From: Bacillota bacterium
GTDB taxonomy: Bacteria; Bacillota; Clostridia; Oscillospirales; Ruminococcaceae
Direction of reading: 5' to 3'
Assembly (NCBI GenBank): GCA_023394255.1
Contig: JAEXAZ010000330.1
Span: 1 to 8,471 of the forward strand
DNA length: 8,471 bases
Shown in pieces: positions 1-7,174 of the stretch (positions are counted from its first letter, which is position 1; each line of letters starts with the position of its first letter). Made by a program: the position numbers and the translations under genes. A model generated the notes under the pieces. It was not told the DNA's origin. It worked only from the letters and a program-made list of their open reading frames with translations, and ran no database searches.

Positions 1-838
1 GTCTTGTGCCGAGCGCGAGTATCAGGTCGCTGTTTGCGATTGTGAAATTGGCGCAGCGGCTGCCGTAAACGCCGATCATCCCAAAATAACGGTCCCCGGC
101 GCGGCTTGCCGCGTCAAGCCCCATCAGCGAGCTGACGACAGGAACTTCAAGCCGGGCGGAAACCTTTCCGAAAAGCTCCGCTGCGCCCGACAGCCTGACG
201 CCGCCCCCCACAAGGATAACCGGCCGCCGCGAGCCGTTGAGCAGTTCCACAATCCGGTCGATGTCAATCCCGCTCTGCGGTGCCTCCTGCAATGGGTATG
301 GCGTCAGATCGGATTCGTCTATCTGCGCGCGCTGAATATCCATGGGGATATCCAGCAGCACCGGCCCCTTCCTGCCCGACGACGCGATTGCCACCGCTTT
401 TTCCAGTTCATATCTGATCATAGAAGGATCTGTGACCTGAACCGCATATTTCGTAATGGGCTTTACAATGCTTACAATATCAGTTTCCTGGAAGCCCAGC
501 TGCCTTACTTTCAGATCGCCCTTATACTCATAGGTGTTTACCTGCCCTGTCAGATAAAGGCAGGGAACCGAATCGAAATAGGCGCTGCCGATCCCGGTAA
601 TCAGGTTCGTCGCGCCGGGGCCGCTGGTGGCGGCCGCCACACCGATACTGTTTTTTACACGCGCATACCCTTCCGCCGCGAAAGCCGCCGCCTGTTCGTG
701 ATAGGTCCCCACAAATTTGATCTTTGGATACCGGTACAGCGAATCAACGAGATGCGTCACCGCGCCGCCCTGATAGCCAAAAACATGGGTACAACCGTTT
801 TTTATGAGAAATTCGGCAATATAATCCGATAATTTCAT
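1..838 (-). CDS. ThDP-dependent acetolactate synthase-like carboligase, 5' part (truncated by window edge)
   Basis: Reading from the ATG at 838 towards base 1 gives 279 open codons with no stop, about half of a usual 550-600 aa family member. Visible features: an N-terminal ThDP (PYR) domain with HEQAAAF at about residues 47-53, where Glu48 is the expected ThDP-activating glutamate; TSGPGATNL at 71-79; FDSVP at 88-92; FQETDIV at 116-122; GRKGPVLLDIP at about 155-165; then the start of the central domain (PVILVGGG, about 206-213). Enzymes of this fold decarboxylate pyruvate and join the two-carbon unit to an acceptor. It lies 37 bases after rfbG on the same strand, so it is probably part of a CDP-sugar operon. 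By analogy with YerE it may add an acetyl unit to a CDP-keto-deoxysugar (inference). Ordinary acetolactate synthase is the alternative; no ilvN-like small subunit is visible. The C-terminal ThDP-binding half is outside the window. The ribosome site is weak (GGGAAAGG about 12 bases upstream), but an upstream in-frame stop leaves no other ATG. Confidence 0.87.
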   Translation of the reverse strand, partial: MKLSDYIAEFLIKNGCTHVFGYQGGAVTHLVDSLYRYPKIKFVGTYHEQAAAFAAEGYARVKNSIGVAAATSGPGATNLITGIGSAYFDSVPCLYLTGQVNTYEYKGDLKVRQLGFQETDIVSIVKPITKYAVQVTDPSMIRYELEKAVAIASSGRKGPVLLDIPMDIQRAQIDESDLTPYPLQEAPQSGIDIDRIVELLNGSRRPVILVGGGVRLSGAAELFGKVSARLEVPVVSSLMGLDAASRAGDRYFGMIGVYGSRCANFTIANSDLILALGTR

Positions 839-875
839 CTTTCGAGCCAGCCTTTCCCGCTAACATACCTAAAAA

Positions 876-1955
876 TTACATATGGCCCTTTAAACAATAG
901 TCTTTGATCTGCCTCTCGCAAAGCCGGCAGACATCCTCGCTTTTATAAGCTTTATACCACTCCAGCGTCCACTCCAGCGTTTCGTCCAGCGTAAGCCTCG
1001 GTTTCCATCCCAGCAGGATTTTCGCTTTGGTACAGTCAAGATTCAGCAGCGAAGCTTCATGCACGCCGCCTTTACCGGACAGGTCGTTCCATTCCCCGCT
1101 CCCCCAAATGCGGATCGCCGATTCGACAAGCTCTTTTACGGGGACAATCGAATCGGATTCCGGGCCGAAATTCCAGGCGCCCGCGTATTTTTTTGAATCC
1201 CCAAGCAGCTTAGACGCGAGCAGCAGATATCCGTAAAGGGGTTCCAGCACAAATTGCCAGGGCCGCACGGCATACGGATTCCTCACGTCCACCGCCCTTC
1301 CGCTCTCCAGCGCGCGTACGCAGTCGGGGAGGATTCTGTCCGCCGACCAATCCCCGCCGCCAATCACATTGCCCGCCCTTGCGGAAGAAAGCGCCTTCCG
1401 GGGAAAGGAGTTCCGGTATGCCGCTGTCACCAGCTCGGCGCAGCCTTTGCTGGCGCTGTACGGATCGAAGCCGCCCATGGCGTCGTCCTCCCGGTAACCC
1501 CAGAGCTGCTCCCTGTTTTCATAACATTTATCTGAAGTAACGATCACCCCGGCAAGGACGCTCTCGGATGTCCGGATGCACTCGAGCACGTTCACGGTAC
1601 CCATGATGTTGGTTTCCAGCGTTTCTGCCGGAAGTTCATACGAAAGCCGGACAATCGGCTGGGCGGCGAGATGGAATACCAGTTCCGGCTGATAAGTGTC
1701 AAACACCGCCTTCAGATGTTCCCGATCCCTGATATCCCCGCGTATATCGGTTATTTTTTGATCCAGCGCGCACAACGTAAAGTTGTCGGCGGAACAAACC
1801 GGCGCGAGCGCATAGCCATACACGCGGGCGCCCATTAAATAAAGCCACAGGGAAAGCCATGAGCCTTTGAACCCGGTGTCTCCTGTCACGAGTACTTTTT
1901 TTCCATAAAAAGCGCCGCCAAACAGCCGGGCAAAGTCTAATCCCACAGTTTCCAT
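876..1955 (-). CDS. rfbG: CDP-glucose 4,6-dehydratase
   Basis: A 359-aa short-chain dehydrogenase/reductase of the extended NAD-dependent epimerase/dehydratase group. It converts CDP-glucose to CDP-4-keto-6-deoxy-D-glucose in the cytoplasm, the branch-point intermediate of CDP-linked deoxysugars. Visible motifs: Rossmann TGDTGFKGSW at about 24-33, HLAAQP at 95-100, TSDK at 140-143 (the Asp-Lys pair typical of this enzyme rather than the Asp-Glu of dTDP-glucose dehydratases), and the catalytic YSASK at 166-170. Length and motifs fit RfbG closely. The ATG at 1955 has GGGGGAG five bases upstream and lies inside the 3' end of rfbF (19-base overlap), which suggests translational coupling. The N-terminus has a few more residues before the Rossmann strand than many relatives; a GTG at residue 4 is the only close alternative start. 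The product is expected to feed the ThDP enzyme that follows or an enzyme beyond the window. Confidence 0.95.
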   Translation of the reverse strand: METVGLDFARLFGGAFYGKKVLVTGDTGFKGSWLSLWLYLMGARVYGYALAPVCSADNFTLCALDQKITDIRGDIRDREHLKAVFDTYQPELVFHLAAQPIVRLSYELPAETLETNIMGTVNVLECIRTSESVLAGVIVTSDKCYENREQLWGYREDDAMGGFDPYSASKGCAELVTAAYRNSFPRKALSSARAGNVIGGGDWSADRILPDCVRALESGRAVDVRNPYAVRPWQFVLEPLYGYLLLASKLLGDSKKYAGAWNFGPESDSIVPVKELVESAIRIWGSGEWNDLSGKGGVHEASLLNLDCTKAKILLGWKPRLTLDETLEWTLEWYKAYKSEDVCRLCERQIKDYCLKGHM

Positions 1956-2707
1956 GGAGACTCCCCCGTATTCCAGAGCCCGTTGACCTTTTCGATATCC
2001 TTATAGGTGTCGATCGCCATCCAAAAACCATCATGCTTAAAAATGGATATCTCGCCGTCAAGCGCCAGGCGATGCAGCGGCTCCTGCTCAAACGCACAAT
2101 CGGTATCGGGGATATAGTCGAATACCCGCCTGTTCAGCACCATATATCCGCCGTTGATGGTATCCTCCAATACCGGCTTTTCCTTGAAGGAGGTCACAAC
2201 ACCGTCCTGCGTTTTGAACACGCCGAATGGCGAATTTGGGTTCACCCCTGTCAGTGTCGCGATCTTCCCGGATTTTTTATGTGTTTCACAGAGTTCCGGG
2301 AGGTTCACATTGCTGAGCCCGTCGCCGTAGGTCAGCATAAAATCATCGGTGTCAATATATTTTTCAATCTGCCGGATCCGCTTTCCGGTCTGCGTTTCCA
2401 GCCCGGTATCTACAATCGTTACGTTCCAGTTTTCGCTGTTTTCCGTGTGGAATTGGACCTTGGACTGTATTCCCGTGGTAACCGTAAAATCATTGTTCAG
2501 CCAGGGCATTTCCATAAAATAGTGCTTGATCATATCGCCTTTATAGCCGACACACAGCACGAAATCGCAAAAACCGTAATAGGAATATAGTTTCATGATA
2601 TGCCAGATAATCGGTTTTTCCCCAATGCGCACCAGCGGTTTGGGACGAAACTCGGTTTCCTCGCGCATCCTCGTACCCTTGCCTCCGCAAAGGATGACTG
2701 TTTTCAT
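1937..2707 (-). CDS. rfbF: Glucose-1-phosphate cytidylyltransferase
   Basis: A 256-aa nucleotidyltransferase, matching the usual length of about 257 aa for RfbF. It makes CDP-glucose and pyrophosphate from CTP and alpha-D-glucose 1-phosphate, the first committed step of CDP-deoxysugar synthesis. Visible motifs: N-terminal nucleotide-binding loop LCGGKGTRM at about 6-14, RPKPLV at 21-26, the metal-binding TYGDG at 126-130, INGGYMVLN at 184-192 and GFWMAIDT at 227-234. These distinguish it from RmlA and GalU. It is the first gene of the sugar operon, preceded by the exporter terminator and a candidate promoter. The ATG at 2707 follows an AGGGTGGTG ribosome site. Its stop codon lies inside rfbG. 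Confidence 0.96.
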   Translation of the reverse strand: MKTVILCGGKGTRMREETEFRPKPLVRIGEKPIIWHIMKLYSYYGFCDFVLCVGYKGDMIKHYFMEMPWLNNDFTVTTGIQSKVQFHTENSENWNVTIVDTGLETQTGKRIRQIEKYIDTDDFMLTYGDGLSNVNLPELCETHKKSGKIATLTGVNPNSPFGVFKTQDGVVTSFKEKPVLEDTINGGYMVLNRRVFDYIPDTDCAFEQEPLHRLALDGEISIFKHDGFWMAIDTYKDIEKVNGLWNTGESPWKLWD

Positions 2708-2799
2708 GGTAGCACCACCCTTAAATTTTATGAGCTATCCTCTTATTTCCACTGATAAAATCAAACTTCCGCAATCCAAGCAAAATAGCCAACTTCTTT

Positions 2800-2830
2800 A
2801 CTATATGCGGTTTAACGGGGTGTTGTTCAA
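2800..2830 (-). promoter_or_regulatory. Candidate promoter of the rfbFG operon
   Basis: On the minus strand, TTGAAC (2825-2830) is followed after 19 bases by TATAGT (2800-2805), a 5/6 match to a sigma-A -10 element. The leader to the rfbF ATG would be about 85 bases. It lies downstream of the exporter terminator, where an independent promoter is expected. The 19-base spacer is longer than ideal, so the assignment is tentative. Confidence 0.35.
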
Positions 2831-2886
2831 TTGCAAATCTCCTTGTCCAAAGCCTGGTTTTTGCGCATTCACCCATATCCGTAAAA

Positions 2887-2934
2887 ATAAAACAGGAAGG
2901 CACGCCGGTTAACCGCCATGTCTTCCTGTTTTAT
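2887..2934 (-). terminator. Rho-independent terminator of the exporter operon
   Basis: A 13-bp perfect stem pairs 2887-2899 (core AAAACAGGAAG) with 2922-2934 (core CTTCCTGTTTT) around a 22-base loop that itself contains the palindrome CGGTTAACCG. Read on the minus strand, the stem ends in TTTTATTTTT, the expected U-rich tail. It lies 112 bases after the second exporter gene. The A-rich/T-rich flanks are nearly symmetric, so it could also stop plus-strand transcription. Confidence 0.8.
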
Positions 2935-2990
2935 AACTTTTATAACGCAAACTACAGCCGCCGCGCCCGTAAAATCCCCGCGGACATAAC

Positions 2991-3033
2991 GCATAAGCTC
3001 CCTTTGCAGCCGGGCCAGTCCCGTCGCTTATGC
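2991..3033. repeat. Imperfect hairpin: 8-bp inverted repeat
   Basis: GCATAAGC (2991-2998) is complementary to GCTTATGC (3026-3033) across a GC-rich 27-base loop. It lies just after the second exporter stop codon. There is no T-run on the minus-strand exit side, so it is not a standard terminator. It could be a 3'-end mRNA stabilising hairpin or chance. Confidence 0.3.
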
Positions 3034-3046
3034 TCCAGAATCCCGA

Positions 3047-4900
3047 TTAAGACAACTCGAACTGCCCTGTGTACAGCTGATAGTACCGACCCTTCCGGGC
3101 AACCAGTTCGTCGTGGCTGCCACGTTCCAGGATCGTGCCATTTTCCAGCACGATGATAGCCTTCGCGTTCCTCACGGTGGAAAGCCGGTGTGCGATCACG
3201 AATACCGTCCGGTTTTCCATGAGGTGATCCATTCCGGTTTCGATCAGCTTCTCCGTGTGAGCGTCCACGGAACTGGTTGCCTCATCCAGAATCAGCACCG
3301 GCGGGTCGGAAACCGCGGCCCGCGCAATAGCGAGAAGCTGCCTCTGGCCCTGGCTCAGGTTCGCCCCGTCACCGGATAACAGGGTATCGTAACCGTTGGG
3401 CAGGCGCCGGATAAAGGAATCTGCATTTGCGAGCTTTGCCGCCTCTACAACCTGCCCTATGGTTGCATTTGGATTCCCATAGCGGATGTTGTCGGCAATG
3501 GTCCCGGTAAACAGGTGGGTATCCTGCAGGACAACGGCGAGCGAATGCCGCAAATCGTCCTTTTTGATGTCCCGCACATCGATACCGTCATAGGTGATGC
3601 TCCCCAACGTAACGTCGTAAAAGCGGTTGATCAGGTTCGCAACGGTTGTTTTGCCGGCTCCGGTGGAGCCGACAAATGCAATTTTCTGGCCCGGTTTCGC
3701 ATAGAGACTGATTTTTTTCAGCACGGGACGTCCGGGGTCGTAACCGAATACCACGTCGTGAAAACGAACGTCGCCCCGGAGCGGCACCAGTTCCACAGAG
3801 CCGTCCTCCCCCGGCTTATGCCACGCCCACTCACCTTTCCCGCTCTCCCGCAGCCTGCCGTCCGCGCTGATGGCAGTATGTACTAAAGTCACGGTCCCGC
3901 TGTCCGTTTCCGGCATACTTTCCATGATTTCGGAGATGCGCTCCGCACCGGAAAGCGCTGCCATGATAAAGTTCATCTGCTGGGAAAAATGGTTGACCGG
4001 CATCGCCGTCTGACGGACATAAACCAGATAAGATGCAAGGCTGCCCAAATCCATCCCGCCGGAAATAGCAAAAAACGCGCCGATACAGGCGCAAAGGGCA
4101 TAGTTAAAATAAGAGAGGCTCGCGACCACGGGGACGAGGATGCCCGAGTAGGTCAGCGCTCCCGTCGCAGCTTCCTGAAGTTTTTGATTCCGTTTTGAAA
4201 ATTCCGCAAAATTGCTTTCTTCATGGTTGAATACCTTGACGACCTTCTGCCCCTCCACCATTTCCTCGATGAATCCGTTCAGGCTTCCCATAAATTTTTG
4301 CTGGTGGGAAAAATAAGCATGGCTTTTTTTACTGCTGTACCGCAGAAACCAAAACATGCCGAGAAAGGAAACCAGCACAATGGCCGACAGCTCAGAATTC
4401 AAGAGAATCAGTACCAGAAACGTGCCGACAAGTGTAACAAAGCTTTGTATCAGCACCGTAAAGCTGTTATTGAGGGCGTCTGCAATTGTGTCGATGTCGT
4501 TGGTGAAACGGCTCATCAGCTCGCCGTGGGTTCTTGCGTCAAAAAAGGCGAGCGGAAGGGTCTGCACCTTGCAAAAGAGATCGTTCCGGATTTCCTGGAC
4601 GATTTTCTGAGCGGTTTTCACCATGAGCTGAGAATACCCATATGATGCGGCCACACCCGCGAGATAGACAGCGCCCATGAAAACCAGCATCCGGACAAGA
4701 CCCGGTATATTCCCGGGAAGCACATAGTCGTTGACGACCGGCTTGAGCAGATAGGTGCCGTATACGTTGGCTCCCGCACTGACAACGACAAGAAAGGATA
4801 TGAAAAGGAGGATGGTTCTGTGATTTTTCAGGTAACGCCATAAAAATCTCAGGGTTTTGCGGAGATCCTTCGGTTTTTCATGTCTTGTCGGCAGTGCCAT
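3047..4900 (-). CDS. Heterodimeric ABC exporter, catalytic-Glu subunit (multidrug-type permease/ATPase)
   Basis: A 617-aa half-transporter with six predicted membrane helices in the first ~320 residues and a C-terminal ATPase domain. ATPase motifs: Walker A GSTGAGKT at 411-418, Q-loop Gln459, signature LSQGQ at 515-519 (Gln replaces the first Gly of LSGGQ), Walker B LILDE with Asp539 and catalytic Glu540, and switch His571. An altered signature with an intact Walker B is the hallmark of the consensus-ATPase half of heterodimeric exporters such as TM288, LmrD and BmrD. About 45 residues (331-375, rich in charged residues, Gly and Trp) form an extended linker between membrane and ATPase domains, explaining the extra length over its partner. 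The ATG at 4900 overlaps the partner's stop codon (TAATG), so translation is probably coupled. The likely role is export of drugs or other amphipathic compounds; the actual substrate cannot be read from sequence. Confidence 0.93.
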   Translation of the reverse strand: MALPTRHEKPKDLRKTLRFLWRYLKNHRTILLFISFLVVVSAGANVYGTYLLKPVVNDYVLPGNIPGLVRMLVFMGAVYLAGVAASYGYSQLMVKTAQKIVQEIRNDLFCKVQTLPLAFFDARTHGELMSRFTNDIDTIADALNNSFTVLIQSFVTLVGTFLVLILLNSELSAIVLVSFLGMFWFLRYSSKKSHAYFSHQQKFMGSLNGFIEEMVEGQKVVKVFNHEESNFAEFSKRNQKLQEAATGALTYSGILVPVVASLSYFNYALCACIGAFFAISGGMDLGSLASYLVYVRQTAMPVNHFSQQMNFIMAALSGAERISEIMESMPETDSGTVTLVHTAISADGRLRESGKGEWAWHKPGEDGSVELVPLRGDVRFHDVVFGYDPGRPVLKKISLYAKPGQKIAFVGSTGAGKTTVANLINRFYDVTLGSITYDGIDVRDIKKDDLRHSLAVVLQDTHLFTGTIADNIRYGNPNATIGQVVEAAKLANADSFIRRLPNGYDTLLSGDGANLSQGQRQLLAIARAAVSDPPVLILDEATSSVDAHTEKLIETGMDHLMENRTVFVIAHRLSTVRNAKAIIVLENGTILERGSHDELVARKGRYYQLYTGQFELS

Positions 4901-6624
4901 TATGTCATTGCTCCCTTTCTCTGGAATTCGTAGATGTCGCGGTAGATTGGATTGTGCGCGAGCAGCGCCTCGTGCGTGCCGGCCTCATTGATTTTTCCGT
5001 CCTGCAGCACTACGATCAGATCGGCGTGTTCGATGGAATTAACACGCTGGGTGATAAAAATCTTTGTCGTATCCTTCAGATTTTCCGCCAGGCGCTCGCG
5101 GATTTTTGCCTCGGTTGCGGTATCCACCGCGCTGGTGGAGTCGTCAAAGATCAGCACCTTCGGGCGTTTCAGCAGGGCGCGCGCAATGCACAGCCTCTGT
5201 TTCTGCCCGCCGGAGACATTTACGCCGCCCTGGCCGAGGTCGGTTTCGTAGCCATCCGGCAGCCTGGGCAGAAACTCATCCACACATGCGATATGGCAGG
5301 CCCAATCCAATTCTTCCTCCGTCGCGTCCGCATTGCCCCATTTCAGATTTTCACGGATCGTACCGGAAAAAAGAGTGTTTTTCTGGAGCACCATGCCGAC
5401 GGCGTCGCGCAGGTGGGCAATCGGGTATTCTTTCACATCATACCCGTCGATCTTCAGGCTTCCGGAGGTTACATCGTAAAGGCGTGGGATCAGCTGCACC
5501 AGCGAAGATTTTGCAGAGCCTGTTCCGCCGATAATACCCACTGTCTGGCCGGCCCCGATGTGCAGGCAGATATCTGAAAGCACATTTTCCTTTGCCGCCT
5601 CCTGATATTTAAAGCAGACATGGTCAAAATCAATTTGCCCGCGCTGTACCATTTTTTCCCGCGTCCCGCCGACAATTTCCTGCGGTTCGTCCATCACCTC
5701 AAAAATACGGCTGGCCGATGTCATAGAACGGCTGAGCATAAGGAAAACGTTGGAAATCATCATCAGCGCGTTCAGAATCTGCAGAACGTAGCTTAAAAAT
5801 CCGGTCAGCGTACCGACCTGCATGGTTCCGATATGGATGAAATTGCCGCCGAACCATAGAATGCAGAGAATGGTGGCATACATAATAAGCTGGAAGCAGG
5901 GCATGTTGAGGACGGCATACCGAAAAGCCCGCTCGGAGTATCCCCGGAATACCCCGTTGACCTCCTCAAACTTCTCCGATTCACTTTGGCCTTTGACATA
6001 GGACTTCACCGTACGGATGGCTACAAGGTTCTCCTGCACAATGGAGTTCACCTGATCCAGCGCTTTCTGCATTCTCCCATACATCGGGCGAAGCTTTCGC
6101 AGAATCAAAAAAAGGCAGACCGCCAGTACAGGGATGGCAATCAAAAATATGACCGCAAGTTTCGCGCTCATAATGACCGTCATTGCAAGCGCCATTATCA
6201 TCATAACCGGGCCGCGTATCATGGGGCGGATTCCGTTGCATACCGTATTTTGCAGGATGGTAATGTCGCTTGTAAGACGGGTAATCAGAGACGGCGTGCT
6301 GAAATGGTCCATATTGGAGAAGGAAAACCCCTGTACCTTGCGGTACTCCGCCTTCCTCAGCTCCGCACCGAACCCCTGACCCGCCACAGCCGCCAGACGT
6401 GCGTACAGTGCGCCAAGAAGCAGGGAAACCAGCGCGCAGGCGACCATGAGCAAGCTTTTTTGCAGGATATAGCTTTTGTCGCGGTTTACTACTCCCACGT
6501 CAATGATCTGCGCCATGATAAGCGGAACGATGAGTTCAAACACGGCTTCCATTGCAACGCAGAAGACGCTGCCAGCCAGATGCTTCCGATAGTTGCGAAA
6601 ATAGACAAAAAAACGCTGAAACAA
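4900..6624 (-). CDS. Heterodimeric ABC exporter, degenerate-site subunit (multidrug-type permease/ATPase)
   Basis: A 574-aa half-transporter with six predicted membrane helices in about residues 15-300 and an ATPase domain after it. ATPase motifs: Walker A GGTGSAKS at 366-373 (Ala371 where Gly is usual), Q-loop Gln414, canonical signature VSGGQ at 470-474, Walker B LIFDD with Asp494 and Asp495 replacing the catalytic Glu, and Gln526 (ITQR) replacing the switch His. Its Walker sites should therefore bind ATP with little hydrolysis, while its intact signature completes the active site of the partner encoded next, as in TM287, LmrC and BmrC. The start is a TTG at 6624 with a GGGGGG ribosome site six bases upstream; there is no in-frame ATG between the upstream stop and codon 25, and starting there would cut membrane helix 1. 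It lies 27 bases after the MarR gene in one operon. Confidence 0.93.
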   Translation of the reverse strand: MFQRFFVYFRNYRKHLAGSVFCVAMEAVFELIVPLIMAQIIDVGVVNRDKSYILQKSLLMVACALVSLLLGALYARLAAVAGQGFGAELRKAEYRKVQGFSFSNMDHFSTPSLITRLTSDITILQNTVCNGIRPMIRGPVMMIMALAMTVIMSAKLAVIFLIAIPVLAVCLFLILRKLRPMYGRMQKALDQVNSIVQENLVAIRTVKSYVKGQSESEKFEEVNGVFRGYSERAFRYAVLNMPCFQLIMYATILCILWFGGNFIHIGTMQVGTLTGFLSYVLQILNALMMISNVFLMLSRSMTSASRIFEVMDEPQEIVGGTREKMVQRGQIDFDHVCFKYQEAAKENVLSDICLHIGAGQTVGIIGGTGSAKSSLVQLIPRLYDVTSGSLKIDGYDVKEYPIAHLRDAVGMVLQKNTLFSGTIRENLKWGNADATEEELDWACHIACVDEFLPRLPDGYETDLGQGGVNVSGGQKQRLCIARALLKRPKVLIFDDSTSAVDTATEAKIRERLAENLKDTTKIFITQRVNSIEHADLIVVLQDGKINEAGTHEALLAHNPIYRDIYEFQRKGAMT

Positions 6625-6651
6625 ATAATTCCCCCCAAGCTCCGGGCGGTT

Positions 6652-7080
6652 TTATTCCAAAACCTTTCCAGTCAGATTTTGATACATGCGGCTAAGGTAG
6701 CGGAGGAACTGATCCTGTTCCTCCGGGGTAAACCCCCGCATGGAAACCTCCTTGATCTCTGTGCAGATCCGCTGCCATTTTTGATATGCCTCTCTGCCTT
6801 TATCCGTAATGGAAACTGATTCCGCACGCTTACGTTCAGCAAGTGCGGAGCGCCGAATCAGCCCGGCCTGAGCCATATTGTTTAAAAGCTGGGAAACGGT
6901 TGCCGGTTCAATGTCCAGTGCGATCGCGATCTCCTTTTGCATGCAGCAGTTGTTTCTGGTGAGATAGGTTAAAATTTTTGGCTGACCCGGCGAAAGGCCG
7001 ATTGTTACCATCTTGGGCCGCAGTTTATTTTTCTGGGCGTGATGGGTCTGCGTCATTGCCCAATGAAGTTCAACAGCCAT
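6652..7080 (-). CDS. MarR-family transcriptional regulator of the ABC exporter operon
   Basis: 142 aa from the ATG at 7080. It is a winged-helix DNA-binding protein of MarR size, expected to act as a dimer that releases DNA on binding small phenolic or drug-like ligands. Visible features: the segment LSPGQPKILTYL (helices 2-3, about 28-39), the recognition region EPATVSQLLNNMAQAGLI (about 57-74), a wing rich in Arg/Lys (ERKRAESVSIT), and C-terminal amphipathic helices for dimerisation. The ATG at 7080 has AGGAGG six bases upstream; a TTG codon immediately before it is only three bases from that site and is rejected as the start. As first gene before the paired exporter, and with palindromes over its promoter, it is most likely an autorepressor of the whole operon. 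Confidence 0.92.
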   Translation of the reverse strand: MAVELHWAMTQTHHAQKNKLRPKMVTIGLSPGQPKILTYLTRNNCCMQKEIAIALDIEPATVSQLLNNMAQAGLIRRSALAERKRAESVSITDKGREAYQKWQRICTEIKEVSMRGFTPEEQDQFLRYLSRMYQNLTGKVLE

Positions 7081-7084
7081 CAAA

Positions 7085-7094
7085 TGCCTCCTTT
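7085..7094 (-). promoter_or_regulatory. Ribosome binding site that decides the MarR start
   Basis: AAAAGGAGG precedes the ATG at 7080 by six bases. This ideal spacing favours ATG over the TTG one codon upstream. Confidence 0.75.
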
Positions 7095-7098
7095 TACA

Positions 7099-7148
7099 AT
7101 TAGGATGCTAACTGTTTCAAACCTAATGATTAGTATCCTAATATTAGG
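7099..7148. promoter_or_regulatory. Operator cluster of TTAG/CTAA palindromes (MarR/SlyA-like boxes)
   Basis: Plus-strand reading: TTAGGATGCTAA (7100-7111), CTAATGATTAG (7123-7133), ATTAGTATCCTAAT (7129-7142) and the perfect 12-bp palindrome CCTAATATTAGG (7137-7148). Two of these have the form TTAG-N4-CTAA, which is the shape of the SlyA box TTAGCAAGCTAA. The cluster covers the -10 element and the likely transcription start of the MarR-exporter operon, so bound regulator would block RNA polymerase. Binding by the adjacent MarR protein is inference. Confidence 0.75.
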
Positions 7149-7169
7149 CTTTATACCTTATTTTGTCAA
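7141..7169 (-). promoter_or_regulatory. Promoter of the marR-ABC-ABC operon
   Basis: On the minus strand, a perfect TTGACA (7164-7169) is followed after exactly 17 bases by TAATAT (7141-7146; 4/6 match). The -10 is embedded in the CCTAATATTAGG palindrome, tying promoter activity to repressor binding. A leader of about 50-55 bases leads to the MarR ATG. Confidence 0.75.
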
Positions 7170-7174
7170 GTGTG

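Larger units (their letters stand above)
2708..3046. other. Intergenic region between exporter operon and sugar operon (339 bases)
   Basis: Between the exporter stop codon and the rfbF start. It holds an inverted repeat (2991-3033), a strong terminator hairpin (2887-2934) and a candidate promoter for rfbF (2800-2830). I see no credible protein gene. A 60-codon minus-strand reading frame (2721-2903) begins with GTG inside the terminator stem and resembles no family I recognise. Confidence 0.6.

Noticed and set aside
1699..2097. A 132-codon minus-strand frame over the rfbF/rfbG junction
   Set aside because: It is an out-of-frame shadow of two genes with clear catalytic motifs.
2721..2903. A 60-codon minus-strand reading frame upstream of rfbF
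   Set aside because: It starts with GTG inside the terminator stem, has no recognisable domain, and covers the candidate rfbF promoter.
4885..5577. A 230-codon plus-strand reading frame
   Set aside because: It is antisense to the exporter ATPase domain, whose motifs are unmistakable, and its translation resembles no protein family.
5986..6819. A 277-codon plus-strand reading frame crossing the exporter/MarR junction
   Set aside because: It is antisense to two well-supported genes and very rich in His, Arg and Gln, as expected of a shadow frame.
7081..7083. TTG as the MarR start codon
   Set aside because: It lies only three bases from the AGGAGG site; the ATG directly after it has ideal spacing.
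7150..7169. TTGACA paired with TATAAA as the marR promoter
   Set aside because: The spacing is only 8 bases, too short for sigma-A; TAATAT at 17 bases fits.
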